The translations under genes and the position numbers were made by a program. Positions 26,020 through 34,192 of a stretch of 64,000 nucleotides of DNA are shown here, one piece after another. How positions within the stretch are numbered: the first letter of the stretch is position 1; each line of letters opens with the position of its first letter. This DNA is from CALAEC01 sp050692915 (lineage in GTDB: Bacteria > Actinomycetota > UBA4738 > CALAEC01). The notes under the pieces are model-generated. The model saw only the letters and a list, made by a program, of their open reading frames with translations, searched no databases and was not told where the DNA came from. The stretch spans positions 16,871 to 80,870 of the forward strand of contig JBOGVU010000002.1 in the NCBI GenBank assembly GCA_050692915.1, given 5' to 3'.

Positions 26020-26280
26020 ATGAAGCATGGGCTTGCACTCGTATCAGGGCTGGTCCTCGGACTCGCCGCCTTCGCCGGCAGTGCGGCAGCGGCACCGAAT
26101 CCAACCCCCAACGGGTTTGTGGGAGCTTGCAACATGCTGGCGTCCTGGCCAGGCGCGGGCCCGGGGAACGGCGTCGGAGTCCAGCCGGGAGGAGGCATGG
26201 AACGGGCGATGTCCGTCGACAACCCGAACGGAAACGATGGCATGTTTCATGCCGTGTTCGTCTCCAACGGTGACTGCTGA
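26020..26280 (+). CDS. small secreted protein of unknown function
   Basis: An 86-residue protein starts at an ATG behind GGGAAGGAGG. Residues 1-24 form a clear signal peptide (LALVSGLVLGLAAFAGSAAA). The 60-residue mature part is rich in Gly, Pro and Asn (GFVGACNMLASWPGAGPGNGVGVQ, then MERAMSVDNPNGNDGMFHAVFVSNGDC), with two cysteines. I do not recognise a named family. The strong ribosome site, signal peptide and terminator downstream support a real gene. Confidence 0.65.
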   Translation: MKHGLALVSGLVLGLAAFAGSAAAAPNPTPNGFVGACNMLASWPGAGPGNGVGVQPGGGMERAMSVDNPNGNDGMFHAVFVSNGDC

Positions 26281-26307
26281 CGTCACCCGTCCCTGAGCGA
26301 CACCCTG

Positions 26308-26351
26308 AAGACGGCGACGCCACCCGCTCCAGCGGCTGGCGTCGCCGTCTT
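26308..26351 (+). terminator. strong terminator hairpin after the small secreted gene
   Basis: A 15-bp perfect stem (AAGACGGCGACGCCA with its complement) with a 14-base loop begins 28 bases after the stop; only two T follow. Confidence 0.65.
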
Positions 26352-26659
26352 ACCCCGGCTCGTGCTCGCCAGCGCCTCCCAGACGGCTGGGGCCGGCCCC
26401 TCTGAGGGGCCCTATGAGGGGACGCAAGGCTCGGTCCGAGTGGTGGCGCTGGCGTTAGCCGGGGCCGGTTCGGCTCAATCGAGACCCGCCGGCGCCGAAT
26501 CGGACTGGCCAATGAGGACGATGGTGGGCGCCTGAAGCAGTCCAGAGGCTTAGTTCCGGGACAAGGCGCTCCAGACAGCAAGAGGGTAGGCGATGACGAT
26601 GACGACCCGGTCGGCGGGGCGGGGGAGGGGAAGGGAGTCGAGATCGGGACCCGATTCTT
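26352..26659. other. intergenic region, nothing recognised
   Basis: About 300 bases up to att-like site 4. It has no gene, and one small GC-rich dyad near 26395-26415. Confidence 0.4.
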
Positions 26660-26881
26660 GTGTCTAATTTGTGTCTGACTCACGTGATCTGACGTGATCT
26701 CAGGTGATCTCAGGTGATCTGTGAGCAGCGGATATGCCTGAGCCGACCTGGAAATGCAGCTCATAACCCAGAGGTCGCTGGTTCAAATCCAGCCCGCGCA
26801 ACGAGCGAAACCGCAGGTAGATGACCTAAAGGCGGCTCCTCTGACCGAGGAGCCGCCGCTTTTTGTGGCTAATTTGTGGCT
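26660..26881 (+). repeat. att-like site 4 (3' half of a CAU tRNA)
   Basis: The left pair is the variant GTGTCT at 26660 and 26671 (11 bp). It is followed by four consecutive 10-bp units ending GTGATCT at 26681-26720, the clearest phased tract of the array. Then come GACCTGG, the tRNA 3' half at 26760-26802, a hairpin at 26831-26857 and a GTGGCT pair at 26865 and 26876. The two arm pairs thus differ by one base, GTGTCT against GTGGCT, as if they belong to two related elements. Confidence 0.82.
26831..26865 (+). terminator. intrinsic terminator after tRNA fragment 4
   Basis: A perfect 11-bp GC-rich stem with a 5-base loop is followed by GCTTTTT. Confidence 0.7.
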
Positions 26882-27504
26882 AAATTCCCTCGGTCCGGGG
26901 GCCGACGGAGAGACCGGCCTCGATTCGGTGGGGGGGAGCGTGGCAGCCACACCTCAGGAGACTGTCCATATGTCCAAGGTCTAGTCCTGCCGCAGGAATG
27001 CGATGAAGGACAGTTCCGACCAACCCCCGGCTGGTGCCGCCGGTTTCGCAGGTCGCGCGGGACGGGCCGGTCTGGCGGGCCGGGCCGGGCGCGCCTGTCG
27101 GAACGTCCCGCGGGGTGGGGGTTCCTGGCGACCACTCTGCCGCTCTGATCGCAAAGGGCTGAGGCTGACGACCGGCCCCAGCCAGCCGCCGTGATCCTCC
27201 CCCCACGCGTTTCCACCCACGACGTAGACCACCCAGTCGATCCATTCCGCGTCAAAGATGTGCCCCGTCGACGTCAATCCAGGGCATGAGAGGCGACCAT
27301 GGAACCGCTGTTCGACTCCCACCGTGCTATAAGGAGCGATTTGGGCCCTTCGTGGGCCACCTCCCCGCCGTATCCCATGCGCCTGCGGCTTGCCTGTTCC
27401 GAAGCAGAGGGCGGGCAGAAGGGGTCGAGTACCCGGTTTGACAGGCTGGTTCGACCCAGATAGGTTCGTCTGAACCAACGGCCCTTAGCACGAGAGGAGG
27501 AGTC
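26882..27504. other. gene-poor stretch with GC-rich triplet repeats
   Basis: No gene is supported. Around 27040-27100 a + frame encodes six Gly-x-Ala triplets (GFAGRAGRAGLAGRAGRA), like a very short collagen-like run. It lacks a signal peptide or a convincing start, so it may be a remnant or chance. Confidence 0.3.
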
Positions 27505-28491
27505 GTGGCAGGGAGCTTCCGGGTGCGCGGGGTCACGATCGTCACGGCGCTCGCCGTCGCGGCTTCGATGCTCGTCATCTCGGCGCCGTCGGCGACCGGT
27601 GCGCCGCCGTCGTGCGCGGTGTCCAACACGAGGACCGACACGGACTCCACCTCCCTCCAGGCCGCGGTGGACGCTGCGAAGGCCCGGGATACGCTGGAGG
27701 TCAAGGGGAGGTGCGTCGGCAGCACGACCGTGGCCAAGGACGTCACGATCAAGGGAGAGGCCGGTCCTGGGATCCCGACCCTCGACGGGGGCGGGGCGGG
27801 GACGGTCGTCCACATCACACGCGGAACGACGACGATCGAGGGCTTGAAGATCACGAACGGCGTCGCGGACGTCGTGTCGGTCGAGGGAAACGGATGCTGC
27901 GTCGGCGGTGGCATCGCAGTGAGCGGCGACAGGGCTGGAGCTCGCCTGGTCGACGCCCTCGTGACGGGCAACTCGGCGACCGTCTTCGGCGGCGGTATCG
28001 ACGTCGACGCTGGGACACTTACGCTCGTCAACTCCACCGTGAGCGAGAACACAGCGTGGAGCGCCGGCGGCATCGACTCGGACTTCGGCACGATCACACT
28101 TATCGGATCCACCGTCAGCGAGAACACGGCTGCGGGGGGGACCAGCTGCCAGGACCTCGGTTCGTGCGCAGGCGGGATCTGGAACTTCGGCGGCACTCTC
28201 ACCTTGATCGATACCGCCGTGAGCAGTAACACGGCAACCCGCCGAGGTGGCGGGATCGTCAACCAGACCCCAACGGGCGGACCAGGAGCCGTGCTTACGT
28301 TGAGTGGAACCACGACGATCACCGATAACCACGCCTTCAGCGACCCCGCCGTCAACCTGGGCGGCGGAATCTGGATCCGTGGGGATGCCACGGTCGCCGC
28401 GACCGCGGACTGGACGGGCTCCATATCGGGGAACACGCCGGATCAATGCTTCCCGACGGTGACCATCAACAGCATCACCTGCGGCCCCTAG
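27505..28491 (+). CDS. secreted right-handed beta-helix protein
   Basis: The 328-residue protein starts at GTG 27505 behind GAGAGGAGGAG. Residues 1-32 are a signal peptide. From about residue 100 the sequence repeats a coil motif such as TLTLVNSTVSENTAWSAGGI and TLTLIDTAVSSNTATRRGGG. The Asn ladder and GGI turns are typical of parallel beta-helix folds found in pectate-lyase-like enzymes and in polymorphic outer-membrane-type adhesins. No catalytic residues can be assigned. Extra Cys pairs (NGCCVGGG, SCQDLGSC) may stiffen the helix outside the cell. It is the only gene of the 1.8-kb cassette between att-like sites 4 and 5. Confidence 0.8.
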   Translation: MAGSFRVRGVTIVTALAVAASMLVISAPSATGAPPSCAVSNTRTDTDSTSLQAAVDAAKARDTLEVKGRCVGSTTVAKDVTIKGEAGPGIPTLDGGGAGTVVHITRGTTTIEGLKITNGVADVVSVEGNGCCVGGGIAVSGDRAGARLVDALVTGNSATVFGGGIDVDAGTLTLVNSTVSENTAWSAGGIDSDFGTITLIGSTVSENTAAGGTSCQDLGSCAGGIWNFGGTLTLIDTAVSSNTATRRGGGIVNQTPTGGPGAVLTLSGTTTITDNHAFSDPAVNLGGGIWIRGDATVAATADWTGSISGNTPDQCFPTVTINSITCGP

Positions 28492-28504
28492 AGAGCAGGG
28501 TGCG

Positions 28505-28532
28505 GGAGGGCTGGCCTCCGGATCAGCCCTCC
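28505..28532 (+). terminator. hairpin after the beta-helix gene
   Basis: A 9-bp stem (GGAGGGCTG with CAGCCCTCC) with a 10-base loop starts 14 bases after the stop. There is no U-tract. Confidence 0.5.
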
Positions 28533-28580
28533 TGCGCTCCTCGCCCCATCGAAATGATCTCGGCTGGCCTTACATGTCTC

Positions 28581-28700
28581 TGAGCAGTGGCTATTCCTGA
28601 GCTGACCTGGAAAACGCAGAACTCATAAACCAGCGGTCGCTGGTTCAAATCCGGCCCGCGCAACGAAGCAGCTCGGAAGGGGTGCCGGTGGGCACCCCTT
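28581..28700 (+). repeat. att-like site 5, degenerate (3' half of a CAU tRNA)
   Basis: The tRNA 3' half at 28622-28674 carries several changes (CATAAACCAGCGG in place of CATAACCCAGAGG, and a T-stem mismatch), but the overall order is kept: GAGCAGTGG, GACCTGG, tRNA part, hairpin. No 11-bp arm pair is recognisable on either side. It looks like the oldest or most decayed complete site. Confidence 0.7.
28677..28700 (+). terminator. terminator-like hairpin after tRNA fragment 5
   Basis: AAGGGGTGCC pairs with GGCACCCCTT around a 4-base loop. The stem sequence is that of site 1, not of sites 2 to 4. Confidence 0.6.
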
Positions 28701-28840
28701 TGCCATTTCTGCCGGCTAGAGAAGCCGGGGGGCGCAACTCCGGGTTGGCTTGGAGGAATCTGGGCTTCGACCTGCTCGTCCCTCCTCGCCCCTCCTGGAC
28801 TGTCCTACTTGGGGGGGAGGGGAAGTCATCGGGAAGGACG

Positions 28841-30058
28841 ATGCTGCGGCGCGCTTCCCATCGGTATCCTGCATACGTGGCGCCCCCCGAGAGGATCGCG
28901 CGCCCTTCCGTCCTCACGCCGATGGCCGGGGACCTGGTCCTCGCGGGCATCTTCCTGGCGATCGACCTCACGGTCGCCGCGCTGGAGCCTCCTCAGGCGG
29001 CGGGGCCGTCGTCCGCGGTAACCGTCATCGTTCTGCTGGCGGCGAGCGTGCCGCTCGCTTGGCGCCGCTCATACCCCGTAACCGTGCTGGCGCTCACCTT
29101 CGGAGCGCTGCTGACACACGAGGTCTTGGGGTATCCCGAGGCGCCGCTCTTCGGGCCGTTCGCGGCGGCCTACTCTGTAGGAGCTCATCGATCGCGCCCC
29201 GTTTCTACCGTTGCGGCCGGCGCCGTGATCGGCGCGTACCTCGTGTCCCGCATCGTGAACGTGGCCCGGTTCGGCCAACCTCTCATCACGGTGCTGCCGA
29301 ACATCAGCGTGCCCGTGCTCCTCTGGGTGCTCGGCGCGACGGTTCGTCGCATCCGTGAGTACGCGGGACAGCTCGAGGAGAAAGCCGTCCGGCTGGAGCG
29401 TGAGCGAGACGAGGAGGCCCGACGCGCGGTCGAGGAAGAGCGCGCCCGCATAGCCCGAGAGCTTCACGACGTCGTGGCGCACGGCGTAAGCATGATGGTG
29501 GTGCAGGCCGGAGCGGCCCGGCGCGTCCTTCCAAAGCAGCCCGAGGAAGCCACCGATGCCCTGCGGTCGATCGAGCAGACCGGCCGAAAGTCGCTCGTCG
29601 AGATGCGACGACTGCTGGATCTGCTCAGGACCGACGAGGAAGGGCCCGGCCCACTCGAGCCGCGGCCCGGTGCGGAGGGGATCGAGGATCTGATCCGGAC
29701 GGTGGGAGAGGCGGGCCTCGGAGTCGACCTCGTGGTCGAGGGGGAGCGTCGTGACCTTCCCCCTGGGGTCGGGCTGTCGGTCTACCGCATCGTACAGGAA
29801 TCCCTCACCAACAGCGTGCGACACGGGCGCGCAGCGCGGGCACGAGTCCTTGTTCGGTACGGGGCTTCGGACGTACAGCTCGAGATCACCGACGACGGCC
29901 GAGGCGGGACCCCGCCGAACGCACAGAGCGAAGGCCGCGGACGCGGGCTCATCGGGATGCGAGAGCGGGCCGCCCTTCTGGGCGGGGAGTTCAGCGCGGG
30001 GCCCGCTCCTGAGGGTGGGTTCGCGGTGCGCGCGCGGCTCCCCGTCGAGGCGACATGA
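28841..30058 (+). CDS. NarL/DesK-type sensor histidine kinase
   Basis: The 405-residue kinase begins at ATG 28841, just after GGGAAGGACG. Four to six hydrophobic segments in the first 165 residues form a membrane sensor domain with very short loops. The dimerisation and phosphoacceptor helix reads RARIARELHDVVAHGVSMMVVQAG with the phosphorylated His209. A compact HATPase domain follows (N box QESLTNSVRHG, G box DDGRGG, then GRGLIGMRERAALLGG). This is the HisKA_3 class that pairs with LuxR-type response regulators. Its stop overlaps the regulator start, so the two are translated together. The signal is unknown; such kinases often sense membrane stress. Confidence 0.92.
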   Translation: MLRRASHRYPAYVAPPERIARPSVLTPMAGDLVLAGIFLAIDLTVAALEPPQAAGPSSAVTVIVLLAASVPLAWRRSYPVTVLALTFGALLTHEVLGYPEAPLFGPFAAAYSVGAHRSRPVSTVAAGAVIGAYLVSRIVNVARFGQPLITVLPNISVPVLLWVLGATVRRIREYAGQLEEKAVRLERERDEEARRAVEEERARIARELHDVVAHGVSMMVVQAGAARRVLPKQPEEATDALRSIEQTGRKSLVEMRRLLDLLRTDEEGPGPLEPRPGAEGIEDLIRTVGEAGLGVDLVVEGERRDLPPGVGLSVYRIVQESLTNSVRHGRAARARVLVRYGASDVQLEITDDGRGGTPPNAQSEGRGRGLIGMRERAALLGGEFSAGPAPEGGFAVRARLPVEAT

Positions 30059-30717
30059 CCATCCGCGTCGTCATCGCTGACGACCAGGAGCTCGTTCGGA
30101 AGGGCTTCCGGATGATCCTCGAGGCAGAACCCGACATCCGCGTTGAAGGAGAGGCTGCCGACGGGAGGGAAGCGGTGGAAGCTGCCCGCAAGCTTCGCCC
30201 CGACGTCGTCCTGATGGACATTCGGATGCCGAACATGGACGGGGTCGAGGCGACGCGCCAGCTGGCCGGCGAAGAGGGGATGAAGGTACTCATCCTCACG
30301 ACTTTCGACCTCGATGAGTACGTCGTCGAAGGGCTGAGGGCGGGCGCCGGTGGCTTCCTGTTGAAGGACGTACCGCCCGAGACGCTGGTGGACGGGATCC
30401 GGATCGTTGCCCGTGGTGATGCGCTCCTCGCGCCGTCCGTCACCAGGCGTCTCCTCGATCGCTTCGTCACCAAGCTCGCTCCCGCCCGCGTCGAGGAGCA
30501 GCAGGCGCTGGCCACGCTGACCGACCGCGAACGCGAAGTCTTGCTTCTGGTAGCCAGGGGCAAATCGAACGCGGAGATCGCTGAAGAGCTGTTCGTGAGC
30601 GAAACGACCGTGAAGACCCACGTGTCTCATGCGCTCATGAAGCTCGGGCTCCGCGACCGCGTGCAGGCCGTCGTGCTGGCCTATGAGGCGGGTCTGGTCC
30701 AACCGGGCATCGATTGA
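30055..30717 (+). CDS. NarL/FixJ-type response regulator
   Basis: The 220-residue protein has a receiver domain with acidic pocket ADD (residues 8-10), phosphoacceptor Asp55 in VVLMDIRMPN and the switch Thr in ILTTFD. A LuxR-type helix-turn-helix closes it (LTDREREVLLLVARGKSNAEIAEELFVSETTVKTHVSHALMKL, split over about residues 155-200). The ATG overlaps the kinase stop by four bases (ATGA). On phosphorylation by the kinase it should dimerise and regulate transcription, perhaps of the downstream genes at 30842-32652, which follow in the same direction. Confidence 0.93.
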   Translation: MTIRVVIADDQELVRKGFRMILEAEPDIRVEGEAADGREAVEAARKLRPDVVLMDIRMPNMDGVEATRQLAGEEGMKVLILTTFDLDEYVVEGLRAGAGGFLLKDVPPETLVDGIRIVARGDALLAPSVTRRLLDRFVTKLAPARVEEQQALATLTDREREVLLLVARGKSNAEIAEELFVSETTVKTHVSHALMKLGLRDRVQAVVLAYEAGLVQPGID

Positions 30718-30841
30718 CTGCTCCTCCCTTCGGATGAGACCGCGCCATCCGCTCGTTCCCGGGAACGACACGGAAATCACACCTGGGCCGGACGACGACG
30801 AGGGAGCCCGCGGCTACGGTCACACAGACGAAGGAGGAGGG

Positions 30842-32044
30842 ATGAAAGACACAACTACCTGGTTCCGACGAGGCCTCGGCCGCCGCCGCGTGCCTCCGAT
30901 CGCAGCCGGCCTCTGGTTAAGTCTTCTTCTGGTCGCGTGCCTCCGACCAGGAGCGGCCGGCCCCGCAGGCCCATCGGGCACGACCCTCGAGGCACGGATC
31001 GACGCGGTGGCGCCGCTCGGTCTCGAGGAGGGCCCGTACTCGGGGATCTCCGTGGCCGTCGCTCGTGGTGATCGGATCGTGTTCGCCAAGGGGTACGGCC
31101 TCGCCGATCTCTCCGCCGGGGTCCCGGCGGAGGCCGACACGGTCTACCGCATCGGGTCCATCTCGAAGCCCTTCCTCGCGGCGGCCATGGTGCGGCTCGC
31201 CGAGCGGGGGCGGCTCTCGCTCGACGATTCGGTCGCCACCCTGCTCCCGGACTTGCCGATCGATCCGCGCATCACAGTGCGGCAGTTGCTGTCGCATACG
31301 TCGGGGCTCGCGAATCTGGGCCGGATGCCGGGGTTCGATGCGAGCCAGGGGATCGGGATGACGAAGGACGAGGTGGTGCGGTGGATCGCCACCCAGCCGC
31401 TCGAGTATGAGCCGGGGACTGAGTGGTCATACAGCAACTCGGGCTACCTGATCGGGGGCCTCGTGTTGGAGGAAGTCACCGGGGCCCCGGTCAAGTACAT
31501 GACCGAGGAGATCCTCAGCAATGCTGGGCTCGATCGCACCACCTACTGCCTCGCCAACGAAAGTCCGCCTGACACTCGCGGATACGACGTCGTGGGCGAG
31601 GGCTGGGACCGCGTGCTTCGGCTGGGCCGTCCACCGGCTTTCGTGAGCGCACCCCCAGCCAACATGTCGCTGCTCGGGACGGTGGGCCCCACCTGCTCGA
31701 CGGTTACGGATCTGGTTCACTGGCTCGCCGCGTTGCGCGAGGGCGAGGTGGTCTCGGAGCGCTCCTACGAGATGATGTCGGAGTCCATCGAGCTACCCAA
31801 CGGCGAAAGCGTCCCCTACGGGATCGGGCTGCAGCTCCGAGAGGACTTTGGCCACCGTTCGATCGGTCACAGCGGCCTGATCAACGGGTTCGTGAGCCTG
31901 GTGCGGTACTTCCCCGAGGCAGACGTCACCATCGCATTTCTGGCGAACACCTCTCCGCCGAATCCGCCTGAGCGGTTGTGGGAGGAGCTCGTACGCGCCG
32001 TCTTCGTCGAAGATGCACCGGACACGGAGGGAGGAAACTCATGA
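30842..32044 (+). CDS. class C beta-lactamase-fold serine hydrolase, lipoprotein
   Basis: The 400-residue protein starts at an ATG after GACGAAGGAGGAGGG. A signal peptide with lipobox LLLVAC places a lipidated Cys at about residue 33. The catalytic SxxK motif is SISK with Ser106, and the second motif is YSN in EWSYSNSGYL. A HSG motif (GHSGLINGF) near the C-terminus stands in for KTG. This set is typical of the large penicillin-binding-protein-like/esterase family (class C fold), which includes peptidases and esterases; true beta-lactamase activity is unlikely to be inferred from it. The stop overlaps the next start (ATGA), so the small membrane protein is translationally coupled. Confidence 0.88.
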   Translation: MKDTTTWFRRGLGRRRVPPIAAGLWLSLLLVACLRPGAAGPAGPSGTTLEARIDAVAPLGLEEGPYSGISVAVARGDRIVFAKGYGLADLSAGVPAEADTVYRIGSISKPFLAAAMVRLAERGRLSLDDSVATLLPDLPIDPRITVRQLLSHTSGLANLGRMPGFDASQGIGMTKDEVVRWIATQPLEYEPGTEWSYSNSGYLIGGLVLEEVTGAPVKYMTEEILSNAGLDRTTYCLANESPPDTRGYDVVGEGWDRVLRLGRPPAFVSAPPANMSLLGTVGPTCSTVTDLVHWLAALREGEVVSERSYEMMSESIELPNGESVPYGIGLQLREDFGHRSIGHSGLINGFVSLVRYFPEADVTIAFLANTSPPNPPERLWEELVRAVFVEDAPDTEGGNS

Positions 32045-32652
32045 TCGATCGGATAGGGCAAGGGTCCCCCGCTAGGCTCTCGCTGGCGGCGTCGGGAACC
32101 ATCCTGCTCGCGCTGGCCGGCTCGTTGGTGGTCGATGTGCTCTGGCTGGCACTGCTGCCCGCGGCGGCCCTGTTGTTCCTCGCAGTGGGCGCCATCCATG
32201 CCGCCCAGGAGGGGCGCGATGGACGGGTCGGCGCGCTGGGCGCTGCAATGGTCCGCACCGGATGCGTCGCCCTGGTGGCGACGGCGATAGCCGGTCTCGT
32301 GGTGGTGGCGGTCCGCGGGGTGGAGCCCGAATGGCTCTCCGTCGCGGCGCTCGCTTCGGGGGCGATCCTGGTGGCAGGGGTGTTCGCCTTTGGGATGGCC
32401 CTGGTGGCCACCCGTACGGCGCCTCGGGCCGCAGCCGTTCTGTTCGCCACGGCCATCCCGCTCGGTGTCGCGATCGACTTCCTCCCGAACCTCGCGGTCC
32501 CGTTCCCGCTGTTCTTCACGGGAGCGGGGGTCTACATCGGTCTGGGGCTACTCGCGCTGTCGATCATTCGCCTGGGAAGGGCGGCGCCCTGGTCAAGAGG
32601 CATCGGCGACGACGTGCCGAACCCGGTGGCCGTCGCGGCGCCGGCGCTATGA
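32041..32652 (+). CDS. polytopic membrane protein of unknown function
   Basis: The 203-residue protein begins at an ATG that overlaps the stop of the serine hydrolase. Six hydrophobic segments are visible (LSLAASGTILLALAGSLVV, LALLPAAALLFLAVGAIHAA, MVRTGCVALVATAIAGLVVV, and three more), with short polar loops. I do not recognise a named family. Tight coupling to the lipoprotein hydrolase suggests that both act in the envelope, perhaps as a pair. Confidence 0.7.
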   Translation: MIDRIGQGSPARLSLAASGTILLALAGSLVVDVLWLALLPAAALLFLAVGAIHAAQEGRDGRVGALGAAMVRTGCVALVATAIAGLVVVAVRGVEPEWLSVAALASGAILVAGVFAFGMALVATRTAPRAAAVLFATAIPLGVAIDFLPNLAVPFPLFFTGAGVYIGLGLLALSIIRLGRAAPWSRGIGDDVPNPVAVAAPAL

Positions 32653-32658
32653 GGCCTT

Positions 32659-32880
32659 ATGATGCGGCGGGGCGCACGGGAGGGGGGGATCATCACGGTC
32701 CGTCCCCGGGGCGTTCCGGTCGAAGGCATCACCGAGGCGGAGGGTCGATACGTGTACAAGCAGGAGCGATGCAGGAGGTGCGGCTCCCCTGTCCAGACCT
32801 GGGAGCTCGCCGGACGCATCGCCTACGCCTGCCCACGGGACCAGCCGCCGACATCGGGGGCCGTCACCGGGAGCGGCTAA
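32659..32880 (+). pseudogene. zinc-finger fragment of an Fpg/Nei-type DNA glycosylase
   Basis: The 73-residue frame has the pattern YVYKQERCRRCGSPVQTWELAGRIAYACPRDQ. This matches the C-terminal zinc finger (CxxC, then a single Cys in this copy) of formamidopyrimidine/endonuclease VIII glycosylases, the part that contacts damaged DNA. The catalytic N-terminal domain (beginning PE or PEGD) is missing and the last CxxC is incomplete (CPRD). The fragment is therefore probably a remnant. It lies beside another damaged DNA-repair-like gene. Confidence 0.5.
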
Positions 32881-33318
32881 ACCGGCCAGAAGCACGGGAG
32901 GTTGTCCGGAACGTCGGGGAATGAGCGCCGATACCAGTCGGGAGTTCTTACGCAGCAAGGCCGACTGGTGGGACTGGTGGAGGCGAGGGTCCCCCAGCCA
33001 CGGAGGCAGCCGGCCGGACGCCGCGAGCTCGTGCTGGGCGCTAACCGAGCGATCCACCGAGTATTCAAGCAGCTTCTCCTTGACGGTGTCCGCGTAGCCG
33101 CTCGCCGTCCATCGGTCGCAGATGGCCACCCCGTAGCAGATGAGGGCGTCCTCGTGTCCACGCCACATCCGGACGGCCGGGTGGTGCTGCCATCCGTAGG
33201 TGGGGATGCGGCACACACGAAGGATGGCCAGCGCCTCGGACCGCTGGTTCCCGAGCCGCTTCGGGTCCAGGACCCGAGCGGTCTCACCGAAGTCCGGATA
33301 CGGAAGGAACGTCTGCAC
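32877..33318 (-). pseudogene. MSMEG_6728-like protein, frameshifted near its end
   Basis: From GTG 33318 the frame reads MQTFLPYPDFGETARVLDPKRLGNQRSEALAIL and HHPAVRMWRGHEDAL, which are hallmarks of a small protein family (MSMEG_6728 type) related to pyrimidine-dimer DNA glycosylases. Near 32950 the expected ending (PDWYRRSFPDVPDNLPCFWPV and stop at 32877) continues in the next frame. One extra T in AAGAACTCCCGACTGG explains the shift. It may be a real mutation or an assembly error; apart from this base the gene is complete. Confidence 0.65.
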
Positions 33319-33477
33319 CGGTCGCTCCTCGCCGGCTGGTCACCCCCGGTCGTTACCCACCCCCGTCGAGCGCCCCATCGCGAGCGGCGGGTGAAAATCT
33401 GCCGCCCCGAACGATTGGGGCCGCCTGAAACGGGGCACAAGAGGGGGCGCAGGCAGTCGAGTACGAAGGAGGCGGCC

Positions 33478-34038
33478 ATGGCCGGGAGGAACAGCTTCGC
33501 GCGGACGCTCCACGACCTCGGGCTGGGGATCTGGTTCGGGGGCTCGCTGATGGGGGCGGTGGGCCTGAACGCCGCCGCGAAGCAGGCATCCGAGCCCACG
33601 GAGCGGCTCGAGGTTGCGAACGCCGGGTGGGCTCGGTGGACACCGGTCAACGCCGCGGGGATCGCCGCCTATCTGCTCGGGGGGGCCGTGCTGATGTGGG
33701 CGAACAAGGGCCGGCTGGCCGGGCAGGCCGGGGTCGGCAGGGCCACCGCCGGGAAGAACCTCCTCTCGCTGCTGGCCCTTGGGGCTACCGCGTACTCACG
33801 CGTGCTGGGCCAGCGGCTGATGGAGTACGAGAAGGTGCCGGTCGAGGACGGGACCACCTCGACCCACGAGACCCCGCCCGAGGTTCGCGGCATCCAGCAG
33901 CAGCTCAAGCTCCTCCAGTACGCGATCCCCGCCCACGTCGGGGGGCTGATCGCCATCAGCGCGGTCATGGGGGAGCAGCAGCGGCCGACCGAGGTCGCGC
34001 GCGGGGTGCTCCGCCGGTTCCTCCGTTCGGCCGCCTGA
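33478..34038 (+). CDS. four-helix membrane protein
   Basis: The 186-residue protein starts at an ATG after GAAGGAGGCGGCC. It opens ARTLHDLGLGIWFGGSLMGAVGLN. Hydrophobic segments follow at about 57-75 (AAGIAAYLLGGAVLMWA), 90-105 and 150-165. The LHDLGLGIWFGG...G pattern resembles the DUF4149-like/copper-resistance D-like membrane proteins of actinobacteria, but I cannot assign a function. It is not clearly linked to its neighbours. Confidence 0.7.
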   Translation: MAGRNSFARTLHDLGLGIWFGGSLMGAVGLNAAAKQASEPTERLEVANAGWARWTPVNAAGIAAYLLGGAVLMWANKGRLAGQAGVGRATAGKNLLSLLALGATAYSRVLGQRLMEYEKVPVEDGTTSTHETPPEVRGIQQQLKLLQYAIPAHVGGLIAISAVMGEQQRPTEVARGVLRRFLRSAA

Positions 34039-34192
34039 GCGTTGCCGCGTACGTGGCGAACATGCCGCTTGCAGTCTTCGTAGCCCGCTCGAAAAGTCTT
34101 GCGATCGCATGAGTTCACCAGTCCTCGCAGGAGGACAGCGGCCGAAGCCAAAGTCCCGGAGAGAGCGCTAAAGGGCGCACGGAGTCTACCGA

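Noticed and set aside
27003..27190. Collagen-like small protein
   Set aside because: Only six Gly-x-Ala triplets, no signal peptide and no ribosome site; it also lies in GC-rich repetitive DNA.
28699..28715. Arm-type repeat pair after site 5 (TGCC units)
   Set aside because: The units are only four bases and nine bases apart, unlike the strict 11-bp spacing of the other sites.
30842..32044. Antibiotic-resistance beta-lactamase
   Set aside because: The SxxK, YSN and HSG motifs fit the broad class C-fold serine hydrolase family; lactamase activity cannot be claimed from them.
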